DNA of 64,000 nt. It comes from Streptomyces venezuelae (GTDB taxonomy: Bacteria; Actinomycetota; Actinomycetes; Streptomycetales; Streptomycetaceae). Numbering within the stretch: the first letter of the stretch is position 1; each line of letters starts with the position of its first letter. The DNA lies in contig NZ_CP029191.1 of NCBI RefSeq assembly GCF_008642335.1, positions 4,030,001-4,094,000 on the forward strand, read 5' to 3'. The notes under the pieces are model-generated. The model was not told the DNA's origin, ran no database searches, and saw only the letters and a list, made by a program, of their open reading frames with translations. Positions 9,317-17,296 of this stretch are shown here, one piece after another. A program made the position numbers and the translations under genes.

Positions 9317-10063
9317 ATGGACGGCACCGCACACGGTGACATGAGCGATCAGGACCTCCTCGCCGCTCATGTCGCCGGCGACCCGGATGCCTTCGGCGAG
9401 CTGGTGCGACGCCATCGCGACCGGCTGTGGGCCGTGGCGCTGCGCACCCTCGGGGACCGCGAGGAAGCGGCCGACGCGGTACAGGACGCCCTGGTCTCCG
9501 CCTACCGCGCGGCACACACGTTCCGCGGGCAGTCGGCCGTGACGACGTGGCTGCACCGGATCACCGTGAACGCCTGCCTGGACCGCGCGCGCAAGGCGGC
9601 CTCTCGCAAGACCTCCCCCATCGACGACGCCGAGCGCCTGGAGCAGCTCCTGGAGCCGGAGGAGTCGGCTGCCGCCCCTGTGGAGCGCGGCGACCTCCAC
9701 CGGGAGCTGGTGGAGGCTCTGGGCACACTCCCGCACGATCAGCGGGCCGCCCTCGTCCTCGTCGACATGCAGGGCTATCCGGTGGCCGAGGCCGCCCGCG
9801 TCCTGGAGGTGCCCACGGGCACGGTGAAGAGCCGCTGCGCCCGCGGCAGAGCCAGACTCCTGCCGCTGCTCACTCATCTCCGCACCAATCCGCCTCCGGG
9901 CGACGGGGACGGCAGCGACGGGGAGCGCGACGACGCGAAAAGCGGGAAACCCCTCTCAGGAAGGAACCGGACTCAGGGGACATCCGTCCCACCGGCAGCA
10001 GGGCCACGGGATACAGGACCAAGTGATTCAGCTGCCGTGAAGGGCGGAGGTGGGCGAGCGTGA
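9317..10063 (+). CDS. sigM: ECF RNA polymerase sigma factor SigM
   Basis: This is a 248-residue ECF sigma factor. The sigma-2 region includes FGELVRRHRDRLWAVALRTL and the DAVQDALVSAYRA helix. Region 4 contains LPHDQRAALVLVDMQGYPV and the recognition helix EVPTGTVKSRCARGRARL. A C-terminal extension of about 60 residues is rich in Gly, Ser and Asp and looks disordered. The ATG follows a strong GGGGGAGGGGG site. The stop overlaps the start of the anti-sigma gene by four bases (GTGA), so the two are translationally coupled. The name follows the conserved position upstream of trxB in Streptomyces and mycobacteria. Confidence 0.88.
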   Translation: MDGTAHGDMSDQDLLAAHVAGDPDAFGELVRRHRDRLWAVALRTLGDREEAADAVQDALVSAYRAAHTFRGQSAVTTWLHRITVNACLDRARKAASRKTSPIDDAERLEQLLEPEESAAAPVERGDLHRELVEALGTLPHDQRAALVLVDMQGYPVAEAARVLEVPTGTVKSRCARGRARLLPLLTHLRTNPPPGDGDGSDGERDDAKSGKPLSGRNRTQGTSVPPAAGPRDTGPSDSAAVKGGGGRA

Positions 10064-10983
10064 CAGATACGACCGACTCGGCCGGACACCCGGACGTCGC
10101 TGAGATCTCGGATCTGACCGAGGGTCTGCTCTCCCCGTCGCGCACGAGTGATGTACGACGGCACCTGGACGACTGCGAGCTCTGCGCCGACGTCCACGCC
10201 TCTCTGGAGGAGATCCGCAGCCTGCTCGGCACGCTGCCAGGACCGCCGCGCATGCCGGACGACGTCGCCGGACGCATCGACGCGGCGCTGGCGGCCGAAG
10301 CGCTGCTCGTCTCCACCACTTCCGAGGGACTCCCCTCCTCGTCCGGCGCGACGCGTGTTTCACGTGAAACAACGTCCGTCTCTGCCTCCTCCGGGGGCAC
10401 CGACCGCCCCGCGGGCCATGCCCGTGCTGCCACCGGTCCGGGCCGCGGCAGCCGACCGCGCGGCACACGTCGGCGTACGGCGGTGCTCGGAGCTGTCTTC
10501 ACCGCCGCCGCGATCGGTCTCGGCTCCCTGCTGATCCAGACCATGGGCGACGATTCCGACGGGACGACAGGAACCGCGTCCGAGCGGCAGAACTCGGCGA
10601 GCAGCTCATTCTCCGGACAGAAGCTCGAGGGCCGCGTCGCCGATCTCCTCAAGAAGAACGGCTCCGACAAGACCGGTGGGAAGTCGGACGCCTCGACGCC
10701 GTCCTTCGACACCCGCTCCAGCCCGGAGTCCCCCGGGAAGAACTCTCCGAGGACCGCGGTCCAGGTGCAGGTTCCGGAGTGCATTCAGCGCGGCATCGGT
10801 GACAGGACTCCGCTCGCCGCCGAAGAGGGTTCGTACGAGGGCAAGCGCGCCTACCTCGTCGTGGTGCCCCATGACTCCGACAGCACCAAGGTGTCCGCGT
10901 ACATCGTGGACGCGGCCTGTGTGGGCAAGTCCTCGCCGCCGGCCGGCAAGGTCCTCATGACGCACGCGTACCCGCAGAGCTGA
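10060..10983 (+). CDS. Membrane anti-sigma factor with zinc-finger (ZAS) motif, partner of SigM
   Basis: The 307-residue protein begins with an anti-sigma domain containing the HxxxCxxC zinc motif (HLDDCELC, about 32-39). A Ser/Thr/Gly-rich linker follows, then one transmembrane helix (AVLGAVFTAAAIGLGSLLIQ, about 144-163) and an extracytoplasmic domain with two cysteines. The overlap with sigM and the ZAS motif indicate that it sequesters SigM at the membrane. A perfect parS (10357-10370) lies inside the linker and encodes VSRET. There is no obvious site-1 protease signature, so how SigM is released cannot be read from the sequence. Confidence 0.82.
   Translation: MTDTTDSAGHPDVAEISDLTEGLLSPSRTSDVRRHLDDCELCADVHASLEEIRSLLGTLPGPPRMPDDVAGRIDAALAAEALLVSTTSEGLPSSSGATRVSRETTSVSASSGGTDRPAGHARAATGPGRGSRPRGTRRRTAVLGAVFTAAAIGLGSLLIQTMGDDSDGTTGTASERQNSASSSFSGQKLEGRVADLLKKNGSDKTGGKSDASTPSFDTRSSPESPGKNSPRTAVQVQVPECIQRGIGDRTPLAAEEGSYEGKRAYLVVVPHDSDSTKVSAYIVDAACVGKSSPPAGKVLMTHAYPQS
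10357..10370. promoter_or_regulatory. parS site (ParB binding), perfect, inside coding sequence
   Basis: An exact GTTTCACGTGAAAC lies within the anti-sigma factor gene, in the part coding for the flexible linker. Confidence 0.92.
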
Positions 10984-11053
10984 CGCTCCTGTCTCCTTCC
11001 GGGTCTCTTTCTCCGGTCTGTTTCCGGCGGCTTACGTGTGCGTGGACACGGAC

Positions 11054-11080
11054 GGGAATGCATGCCCCGTAGGATCCGTT
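11054..11080 (+). promoter_or_regulatory. SigR (disulfide stress) promoter of trxBA
   Basis: The -35 element GGGAAT (11054-11059) is followed by exactly 18 bp and the -10 element GTT (11078-11080). This is the SigR consensus GGGAAT-N18-GTT. It lies 74 bp upstream of the trxB start. In S. coelicolor trxBA is an experimentally known SigR target. Confidence 0.88.
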
Positions 11081-11153
11081 GGGTGGGGTGAGAGTCCTGA
11101 GACAGGCACCCACTGGCAGTACGCAGCAGTCCCCAGAGACGAGGAATCAAGCC

Positions 11154-12113
11154 GTGACCGACGTCCGTAACGTGATCATCATCGGCTCCGGGCCCGCCGG
11201 CTACACGGCGGCGCTCTACACCGCGCGCGCGTCGCTGAAGCCGCTGGTGTTCGAGGGCGCCGTCACCGCAGGCGGTGCGCTGATGAACACCACCGAGGTG
11301 GAGAACTTCCCCGGCTTCCAGGACGGTGTCATGGGCCCCGAGCTCATGGACAACATGCGCGCCCAGGCCGAGCGCTTCGGCGCCGAGCTCGTGCCGGACG
11401 ACATCGTCGCCGTGGACCTCACCGGTGAGATCAAGACCGTGACGGACACCGTGGGCACCGTGCACCGCGCGAAGACCGTCATCGTCACGACCGGCTCCCA
11501 GCACCGCAAGCTCGGCCTGCCGAACGAGGACGCCCTCTCCGGACGCGGTGTCTCCTGGTGCGCCACCTGCGACGGGTTCTTCTTCAAGGACCAGGACATC
11601 GCCGTGATCGGCGGCGGTGACACCGCGATGGAGGAGGCCACCTTCCTCTCGCGCTTCGCCAAGTCCGTGACCATCGTGCACCGTCGCGACACCCTGCGCG
11701 CCTCCAAGGCAATGCAGGAGCGCGCCTTCGCCGACCCGAAGATCAAGTTCATCTGGGACAGCGAGATCGCCGAGATCAAGGGCGAGCAGAAGCTCTCCGG
11801 CCTGACGCTGCGCAACCTGAAGACGGGTGAGACGTCCGAGCTTCCGGTCACGGGCCTGTTCATCGCGATCGGCCACGACCCGCGTACCGAGCTCTTCAAG
11901 GGGCAGCTGACGCTCGACGACGAGGGCTACCTGAAGGTCGACGCGCCCTCGACCCGGACGAACGTGCCCGGTGTCTTCGGGGCCGGCGACGTCGTCGACC
12001 ACACGTACCGTCAGGCGATCACGGCGGCCGGTACCGGCTGCTCCGCCGCTCTCGACGCCGAGCGCTTCCTCGCTGCCCTCGTGGACAGCGAGAAGGCGAT
12101 CGTCACCGTCTGA
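11154..12113 (+). CDS. trxB: Thioredoxin-disulfide reductase
   Basis: This FAD enzyme reduces thioredoxin with NADPH. The 319-residue protein shows the FAD-binding GSGPAG (11-16), the redox pair CATC (Cys136, Cys139), the NADPH-binding GGGDTA and a C-terminal FAD motif (FGAGDVVD). This is the low-molecular-weight bacterial type. The GTG at 11154 has GAGGAA 7 bp upstream; an in-frame start further upstream would overlap the SigR promoter. It forms an operon with trxA 43 bp downstream. Confidence 0.95.
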   Translation: MTDVRNVIIIGSGPAGYTAALYTARASLKPLVFEGAVTAGGALMNTTEVENFPGFQDGVMGPELMDNMRAQAERFGAELVPDDIVAVDLTGEIKTVTDTVGTVHRAKTVIVTTGSQHRKLGLPNEDALSGRGVSWCATCDGFFFKDQDIAVIGGGDTAMEEATFLSRFAKSVTIVHRRDTLRASKAMQERAFADPKIKFIWDSEIAEIKGEQKLSGLTLRNLKTGETSELPVTGLFIAIGHDPRTELFKGQLTLDDEGYLKVDAPSTRTNVPGVFGAGDVVDHTYRQAITAAGTGCSAALDAERFLAALVDSEKAIVTV

Positions 12114-12156
12114 CACCTCTTCCCCCACCGCACCACCGAGTAAAAGGAGCCTTCCC

Positions 12157-12486
12157 GTGGCCGACCTGCAGAACGTGACCGACGCCTCCTTCGAGGAGGT
12201 CGTCCTCAAGAGCGACAAGCCCGTACTGGTGGACTTCTGGGCTGCCTGGTGCGGCCCGTGCCGCCAGATCGCCCCTTCCCTCGAGGCGATCGCGAAGGAG
12301 CACGGCGACAAGATCCAGGTCGTCAAGCTCAACATCGACGAGAACCCCGGCACCGCCGCCAAGTACGGCGTCATGTCGATCCCGACCCTGAACGTCTACC
12401 AGGGCGGCGAGGTCGCCAAGACCATCGTCGGTGCCAAGCCGAAGGCTGCCATCGAGAAGGACCTGGCGGACTTCATCGCCGAGTAA
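12157..12486 (+). CDS. trxA: Thioredoxin
   Basis: The 109-residue thioredoxin has the active site WCGPC (31-35) and the cis-proline motif IPT in SIPTLNVYQGG. It is the electron acceptor of TrxB and reduces cytoplasmic disulfides. AAAAGGAG precedes the GTG start by 7 bp. It lies downstream of the SigR promoter with trxB, so oxidative thiol stress should induce both. The gene is followed by a parS site and a strong hairpin. Confidence 0.96.
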   Translation: MADLQNVTDASFEEVVLKSDKPVLVDFWAAWCGPCRQIAPSLEAIAKEHGDKIQVVKLNIDENPGTAAKYGVMSIPTLNVYQGGEVAKTIVGAKPKAAIEKDLADFIAE

Positions 12487-12497
12487 TCATTGGCGAT

Positions 12498-12511
12498 GTT
12501 TCACGTGAAAC
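12498..12511. promoter_or_regulatory. parS site (ParB binding), perfect
   Basis: An exact GTTTCACGTGAAAC lies 12 bp after the trxA stop and directly before the terminator hairpin. Confidence 0.92.
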
Positions 12512-12514
12512 ACG

Positions 12515-12546
12515 AATGGACCAGTCCCCGCGGGGGCTGGTCCATT
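12515..12546. terminator. Terminator between trxA and the GNAT gene
   Basis: A perfect 16-bp inverted repeat with almost no loop (centre at 12530/12531) lies between the convergent trxA and acetyltransferase genes. It could serve both directions. Confidence 0.75.
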
Positions 12547-12572
12547 CGCCGTTCAGACGTCTGCTTCTCGAC

Positions 12573-13190
12573 TCACAGCGGCCGGAGCGCCGGTTCCTTC
12601 TGCACCGCTCCCAGCAGCCGGTCGAGCGCCAGCTCGACGTCTTCCTTCCAGGAGAGCGTCGTACGGAGTTCGAGCCGCAGCCGGGGATAGGAAGGGTGCG
12701 GACGGACCGTCTTGAAGCCGACCGACAGGAGATGCTCCGCGGGCAGCACGCATGCGGGCTTCTCCCACCGCGCGTCACCGAAGGCCTCGATCGCCTTGAA
12801 GCCCCGACGCAGCAGATCCTTCGCGACCGTCTGGACGATGACCCGTCCCAGCCCCTGCCCCTGGTAGCCCGGCATGATCCAGGCAGTCATCAGCTGAACC
12901 GCGTCCGGCGACACGGGACTCGTGGGGAACGCCGTGGAGCGCGGAACGTAGGCCGGAGGGGCATAGAGCACGAAGCCCACCGGTACGTCGTCCACGTAGA
13001 CGACGCGGCCACAGGACCCCCACTCCAACAGGACGGCGGAGATCCACGCCTCCTTCTCCAGCTCGGGCGTTCCGGCCTTTACCGCGGCCTGGCCGCTGAC
13101 CGGGTCCAGCTCCCAGAAGACACAGCTCCGGCACCGGTTGGGAAGGTCCGGGAGGTTGTCCAGTGTGAGCGGTACGAGCCGGCGCCCCAT
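12573..13190 (-). CDS. GNAT-family N-acetyltransferase
   Basis: The 205-residue protein has the acetyl-CoA binding signature GYQGQGLGRVIVQ (motif A), a preceding beta strand (AVQLMTAWIMPG) and an N-terminal CxxC (CRSC). Such a protein is conserved between trxA and parB in Streptomyces. The substrate is unknown. The ATG is preceded by GGAAGTGAGGAA. The 5' end overlaps the 3' end of a small upstream reading frame (13079-13336) in another frame. Confidence 0.82.
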   Translation of the reverse strand: MGRRLVPLTLDNLPDLPNRCRSCVFWELDPVSGQAAVKAGTPELEKEAWISAVLLEWGSCGRVVYVDDVPVGFVLYAPPAYVPRSTAFPTSPVSPDAVQLMTAWIMPGYQGQGLGRVIVQTVAKDLLRRGFKAIEAFGDARWEKPACVLPAEHLLSVGFKTVRPHPSYPRLRLELRTTLSWKEDVELALDRLLGAVQKEPALRPL

Positions 13191-13336
13191 GTAGGCGGTT
13201 CCTCACTTCCGTCGGCCGCCGCGCTGCGGGCGGCGGTCAGCGCGCTGCGTTCCCTGAGCAGGCTGCCGACGAAGCCGCCGACCGCCCCCAGCCCGAGGCC
13301 CGCGGTCATCAGTCCGGTGCGGCTCATCGTTCGCAT
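13079..13336 (-). CDS. Small hypothetical protein overlapping the GNAT gene
   Basis: This 85-residue frame starts at an ATG preceded by a strong GGGGAGG at 8-bp spacing. The first 50 residues include a glycine-rich hydrophobic stretch (LMTAGLGLGAVGGFVGSLL) that could be a short membrane helix. Third codon positions are GC-rich up to the GNAT start; the last 37 codons overlap that gene. The ribosome site and codon pattern favour a real small gene, possibly coupled to the acetyltransferase. I recognise no family. It could still be a chance frame. Confidence 0.45.
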   Translation of the reverse strand: MRTMSRTGLMTAGLGLGAVGGFVGSLLRERSALTAARSAAADGSEEPPTWGAGSYRSHWTTSRTFPTGAGAVSSGSWTRSAARPR

Positions 13337-13434
13337 GGCCCCCGCCTCCCCAATGAGGTGCCGTCAGGTGGATGCGCCATACCCGAACGCATCGTATCCA
13401 CGATGAGATCGCATCGAAACCGTAGGAAAGCAAA

Positions 13435-13474
13435 GAGCGGGCCGTGTTCCGGACAGACCGGACACGACCCGCTC
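13435..13474 (-). terminator. Terminator downstream of parB
   Basis: A 17-bp stem with one G:U pair (GAGCGGGCCGTGTTCCGG pairs with CCGGACACGACCCGCTC) lies 22 bp after the parB stop on the minus strand. Confidence 0.65.
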
Positions 13475-13496
13475 CCGCGGTGCTGACCTGTGCGAA

Positions 13497-14615
13497 TCAG
13501 GCCTTGCCGTCCTCAGGACCGTCGTTCTCCGAGGTGTCCTCGGCCAGTCCGTTCTTCAGGACCGGTCCCTCTCCCGGAGCCAGCGTGCTGAGGATGCGCT
13601 CCAGGTCCTCCAGGGAGGCGAAGTCAACGACGATCTTCCCCTTCTTCTGCCCCAGGTCCACCCTGACGCGGGTCTCGAACCGGTCGGAGAGCCGCGTCGC
13701 CAGCGTGCTGAGAGCCGGGGAGACCCGGGCGCCGGCACGCGGCCCCTTGGCCTTCGGGGCGCTCTGGGGCCGTGAGCCCATGAGGGTCACGATCTCCTCG
13801 ACCGCACGCACGGAGAGGCCCTCGGCGACGATCCGGTGCGCCAGCCTGTCCTGCTCCTCCGAGTCCTCGACGGAGAGCAGTGCCCTGGCGTGACCCGCGG
13901 AGAGAACTCCGGCGGCGACCCGGCGCTGTACAGCAGGAGAGAGCTTCAGCAGCCGCAGGGTGTTGGAGACCTGCGGGCGGGACCGGCCGATACGGTCCGC
14001 CAGCTGGTCGTGCGTGCAGTTGAAGTCCTTGAGCAACTGGTCGTAGGCCGCGGCCTCTTCCAGCGGGTTCAGCTGAGCCCGGTGCAGGTTCTCCAGAAGG
14101 GCGTCCAGGAGGAGCTTCTCGTCCTCGGTGGCCCGCACAATGGCCGGGATGCGCTCAAGACCCGCCTCACGGCACGCCCGCCAGCGCCGCTCGCCCATGA
14201 TGAGCTCGTAGCGCGCGGGACCCAGCTGCCGCACCACGACCGGCTGGAGGAGACCGACCTCCTTGATGGAGGTCACCAGTTCGGCGAGGGCGTCCTCGTC
14301 GAACACCACACGCGGCTGCTGCGGGTTCGGCGTGATGACATCGAGCGGCAGCTCGGCGAAGTGCGCCCCGGCCACGGTCTGGCTCTCGGGCGACTCCGCC
14401 GCTTGCTGAGGCGGCTCTGCCGTTTCATGTGAAACAGGGCTCTGCGGGAGCGAGGTCACCTTCGCGGCAGCCACGCCTCGCTCGGCGGTCAGCACCGGGA
14501 CGGCTGTGGGGGAGGTCGAACCTCCGCCCACGTTGTGCGGGGGCTGCTTCTCCGTCGGGGCAGCAGGGATCAAGGCACCGAGGCCTCGCCCCAGCCCTCT
14601 GCGTCGTTCGCTCAC
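13497..14615 (-). CDS. parB: Chromosome partitioning protein ParB
   Basis: ParB binds parS and spreads as a CTP-dependent clamp to organise the origin region for segregation into spores. The 372-residue protein has the N-terminal ParA-stimulating motif [13 protein letters not shown] (about 5-17), the [10 protein letters not shown]-binding box, the [14 protein letters not shown] segment, a helix-turn-helix ([15 protein letters not shown]) and a C-terminal dimerisation domain. The GTG start overlaps the parA TGA by four bases. A parS-like sequence with one mismatch lies inside the gene (14422-14435) and codes for VSHET. Confidence 0.95.
   Translation of the reverse strand: MSERRRGLGRGLGALIPAAPTEKQPPHNVGGGSTSPTAVPVLTAERGVAAAKVTSLPQSPVSHETAEPPQQAAESPESQTVAGAHFAELPLDVITPNPQQPRVVFDEDALAELVTSIKEVGLLQPVVVRQLGPARYELIMGERRWRACREAGLERIPAIVRATEDEKLLLDALLENLHRAQLNPLEEAAAYDQLLKDFNCTHDQLADRIGRSRPQVSNTLRLLKLSPAVQRRVAAGVLSAGHARALLSVEDSEEQDRLAHRIVAEGLSVRAVEEIVTLMGSRPQSAPKAKGPRAGARVSPALSTLATRLSDRFETRVRVDLGQKKGKIVVDFASLEDLERILSTLAPGEGPVLKNGLAEDTSENDGPEDGKA
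14422..14435. promoter_or_regulatory. parS-like site, one mismatch, inside parB
   Basis: GTTTCATGTGAAAC differs from the parS consensus at one central base and keeps both GTTTCA and GTGAAAC arms. It lies in the N-terminal linker region of parB. Binding strength is uncertain. Confidence 0.6.
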
Positions 14616-15688
14616 TGCATCCCCTCCGTCATGCTGTGCTGGTCGTTCTGAGCGCCCATGTGGGCGTGCTGGACGTCGTAGTGCACCCCGATCCCTCGCA
14701 GCGCGATCTCGCGTGCCGCTTCGAAATAGGAGAGGGCGCCACTCGACCCCGGGTCGTAGGTGAGGACCGTCTGTCCGTAGCTCGGCGCTTCGGAGATGCG
14801 GACCGATCTCGGAATGCTCGTCCGCAGGACTTCCTTGCCGAAGTGGTTGCGCACCTCGTCCGCGACCTGCGAGGCGAGCCGGGTCCTGCCGTCGTACATG
14901 GTGAGCAGGATCGTCGACACGTGCAGGTTCGGGTTGAGGTGTCCCCGCACCAGGTCGACGTTGCGCAGGAGCTGTCCGAGTCCTTCCAGTGCGTAGTACT
15001 CGCACTGGATGGGGATCAGCACCTCCGCGCCGGCCACCAACGCGTTGACCGTCAGAAGGCCAAGCGACGGCGGGCAGTCGATGAGGATGTAGTCCAGCGG
15101 CTGCTCGTACGCCTGAATGGCTCGCTGCAACCGGCTCTCCCGTGCCACGAGTGACACGAGCTCGATCTCCGCACCGGCGAGGTCGATGGTGGCCGGAGCG
15201 CAGAAGAGCCCTTCGACGTCGACGACGGGCTGGACCACGTCGGAGAGCGGCTTGCTCTCGACCAGCACGTCGTAGATGGACGGGACTTCGGCGTGGTGGT
15301 CGATACCGAGAGCTGTGGAGGCATTGCCCTGAGGGTCGAGGTCGATCACCAGGACGCGGGCGCCGTGCAGAGCGAGCGAAGCGGCGAGATTGACGGTCGT
15401 CGTCGTCTTGCCCACTCCACCCTTCTGGTTGGCGACCACCATGACGCGGGTCTGCTCGGGGCGCGGCAGACCTTCGCCTGCGCGGCCGAGCGCTTCCACC
15501 GCCAGTTGGGCAGCACGACCGATGGGTGTGTCGTCCATCGGGGTCGGTGTTTCACGTGAAACATCCTCCCCCGCCGACTCGGTACGGGGACCGGGGACCG
15601 GATCGGTCATCGGTCCCGCGATGTTGGCGTCGGACCGCAAGGATTCACTCTCCTCGACATCAGGCTCGCAATGAACAGAGCCTCCCAT
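14612..15688 (-). CDS. parA: Chromosome partitioning ATPase ParA
   Basis: This Walker-type ATPase works with ParB to position origins during sporulation. The deviant Walker A motif KGGVGKTTT is in [18 protein letters not shown], with DLDPQGNAS (Walker A') and [10 protein letters not shown] (Walker B) following. The conserved core begins at [11 protein letters not shown] (ATG at 15538). An in-frame stretch upstream extends to 15688 (MGGSVHCEP) and even to a GTG at 15859 whose first codons are a parS site. I chose 15688 because Streptomyces ParA proteins commonly carry this acidic N-terminal extension, but no start has a good ribosome site. A parS (15549-15562) lies within the extension. Confidence 0.88.
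   Translation of the reverse strand: MGGSVHCEPDVEESESLRSDANIAGPMTDPVPGPRTESAGEDVSRETPTPMDDTPIGRAAQLAVEALGRAGEGLPRPEQTRVMVVANQKGGVGKTTTTVNLAASLALHGARVLVIDLDPQGNASTALGIDHHAEVPSIYDVLVESKPLSDVVQPVVDVEGLFCAPATIDLAGAEIELVSLVARESRLQRAIQAYEQPLDYILIDCPPSLGLLTVNALVAGAEVLIPIQCEYYALEGLGQLLRNVDLVRGHLNPNLHVSTILLTMYDGRTRLASQVADEVRNHFGKEVLRTSIPRSVRISEAPSYGQTVLTYDPGSSGALSYFEAAREIALRGIGVHYDVQHAHMGAQNDQHSMTEGMQ
15549..15562. promoter_or_regulatory. parS site (ParB binding), perfect, near parA 5' end
   Basis: An exact GTTTCACGTGAAAC begins 11 bp upstream of the conserved ParA core start (15538) and falls inside the extended reading frame as VSRET. Confidence 0.92.
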
Positions 15689-15843
15689 GCTTTGAGGGTC
15701 GTGAACCAGCGAGGCCCGGTCTTCTGTGGACGAATCCACCTCTGTGGACAACTCCGTGCCCTTATCGAGGGAACCGAGTGGTCGACGGTCGCGGGGTTCC
15801 GCAGCGCGGCCGCGGCTGATGATGCCATGCAGCAGTGAGCGAC

Positions 15844-15857
15844 GTTTCACGTGAAAC
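15844..15857. promoter_or_regulatory. parS site (ParB binding), perfect, upstream of parA
   Basis: An exact GTTTCACGTGAAAC lies between rsmG and parA, in the region where the parAB promoters are expected. Confidence 0.92.
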
Positions 15858-15950
15858 ACGATGCACGGCTACCGGGGTGCCGCTGGCGCGACACCCCGGT
15901 ATGGGTACGTTTGGCAGGTTTTGTGGAGTACGGCTCGTCGTCAGGACGGA

Positions 15951-16667
15951 TCAGCGGCGGCGGCGTGCACGACCGGCACGGGCAGCCTTGGCGCGCTTCG
16001 CTGCGAAGCGCACACCGCCGGGGCTCTCCCCGACCTCGACCCGCACGACCGTGGACAGCGGGTCCACGATGCCCTCACCGACATGCAGCACGGAGGTGTC
16101 CACCGCGCCGAGCTTGCTCAGAGAGGCACCGGCTGCCTTCACCTCTTCCTCGGCGGTGTCGCCCTTCAGGAGCAGCATCTCTCCGTACGGACGCAGCAGC
16201 GGGACACCCCAGGCCGCCAGGCGGTCCAGGGGCGCCACTGCGCGAGCCGTGACCACATGGACCGGCGGCAGCTTGCCCAGGACCTCCTCGGCACGCCCTC
16301 GCACGACCGTCACGTGGTCGAGGCCGAGCAGCTCCACCACTTCGGTGAGGAAGTTCGTGCGCCGCAGCAGCGGCTCGAGGAGCGTGATCTTCAGGTCGGG
16401 GCGGACCAGCGCCAGTGGGATACCCGGCAGCCCGGCGCCAGAGCCGACATCGCAGACCGTGACGCCCTCGGGCACGACCTCGGACAGCACGGCGCAGTTC
16501 AGCAGATGCCGCTCCCAGAGCCGCGGTACTTCGCGAGGGCCGATCAAGCCTCGCTGGACTCCCGCGTCGGCCAGCAGTTCCGCGTACCGGACCGCGTCCG
16601 GGAAGCGCTCACCGAATACCGTCCGGGCCTCTTCCGGCGCCGGGGGGAGCTCCGCTGCCTCCGTCAC
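15951..16667 (-). CDS. rsmG: 16S rRNA (guanine-N7) methyltransferase RsmG
   Basis: RsmG (GidB) methylates G527 of 16S rRNA with S-adenosylmethionine. The 238-residue protein has the SAM-binding motif DVGSGAGLPGIPLA, the RHLLNCAVL segment and VVTARAVAPL, all typical of the family. The tail is basic (RAGRARRRR). The GTG at 16667 has GGAAGGA 8 bp upstream; an ATG eight codons earlier lacks such a site. In other bacteria, loss of RsmG gives low-level streptomycin resistance. It lies between jag and parA, as in most Gram-positive bacteria. Confidence 0.94.
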   Translation of the reverse strand: MTEAAELPPAPEEARTVFGERFPDAVRYAELLADAGVQRGLIGPREVPRLWERHLLNCAVLSEVVPEGVTVCDVGSGAGLPGIPLALVRPDLKITLLEPLLRRTNFLTEVVELLGLDHVTVVRGRAEEVLGKLPPVHVVTARAVAPLDRLAAWGVPLLRPYGEMLLLKGDTAEEEVKAAGASLSKLGAVDTSVLHVGEGIVDPLSTVVRVEVGESPGGVRFAAKRAKAARAGRARRRR

Positions 16668-16722
16668 GGGGACCGTCCTTCCGTACCGCACTGGGGTGGC
16701 TGTCTATCAGGCTGACAAAGAT

Positions 16723-16750
16723 CGGCCCCGCCTGCGAACAGACGGGGCCG
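16723..16750 (-). terminator. Terminator of the rnpA-yidC-jag operon
   Basis: An 8-bp GC stem (CGGCCCCG / CGGGGCCG) with a 12-nt loop lies 17 bp beyond the jag stop. Confidence 0.6.
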
Positions 16751-16766
16751 GTTGACGCTGTGTCGC

Positions 16767-17282
16767 TCAGGCGGGGAGTACGACGACGAAGCGCTGCGGC
16801 TCCTCGCCCTCGGACTCGCTGCGCAGACCGGCGGCCTTGACCGCGTCGTGCACGACCTTGCGCTCGAAGGGCGTCATCGGCTCGAGCTTGGCCGGTTCAC
16901 CGCTGCTCTTCACCTCGGCCGCGGCCTTGGCGCCGAGCTCCGAGAGCTCCTCGCGCTTCTTGGCGCGGTAGCCCGCGATGTCCAGCATCAGGCGGCTGCG
17001 GTCACCGGTCTCACGGTGCACGGCCAGCCGCGTGAGCTCCTGAAGCGCCTCCAGGACCTCACCGTCACGGCCGACCAGCTTCTGCAGGTCACGGCTGTTG
17101 CTGTCGCTGATGATCGAGACAGCGGCCCGGTCGGCCTCGACGTCCATGTCGATGTCGCCGTCGAGGTCGGCGATGTCCAGCAGACCTTCGAGGTAGTCCG
17201 CCGCGATCTCACCCTCCTGCTCAAGGCGGGTCAGGGTGTCGCCGGCCTCAGCTGCGGCGGAGGTGGTGGTGCCTTCCGTCAC
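16767..17282 (-). CDS. jag: Jag / KhpB-like RNA-binding protein (KH and R3H domains)
   Basis: The 171-residue protein has an acidic N-terminus, a KH-like domain containing LVGRDGEVLEALQELTRLAV and a C-terminal R3H domain (MTPFERKVVHDAVK). The R3H helix carries the expected Arg and His. It binds RNA and in other Gram-positive bacteria affects cell-wall synthesis and division; its RNA targets here are unknown. AGAAGGAG precedes the GTG start at 17282 by 6 bp, 14 bp after the yidC stop. It belongs to the rnpA-yidD-yidC-jag operon. Confidence 0.9.
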   Translation of the reverse strand: MTEGTTTSAAAEAGDTLTRLEQEGEIAADYLEGLLDIADLDGDIDMDVEADRAAVSIISDSNSRDLQKLVGRDGEVLEALQELTRLAVHRETGDRSRLMLDIAGYRAKKREELSELGAKAAAEVKSSGEPAKLEPMTPFERKVVHDAVKAAGLRSESEGEEPQRFVVVLPA

Positions 17283-17296
17283 TGGATGGGCTCCTT

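Noticed and set aside
12490..12690. Peptides beginning MFHVKH or MFHVKQ at several positions
   Set aside because: They all start inside parS sequences (TTTCACGTGAAA reads FHVK). This is an effect of the palindrome rather than a protein family.
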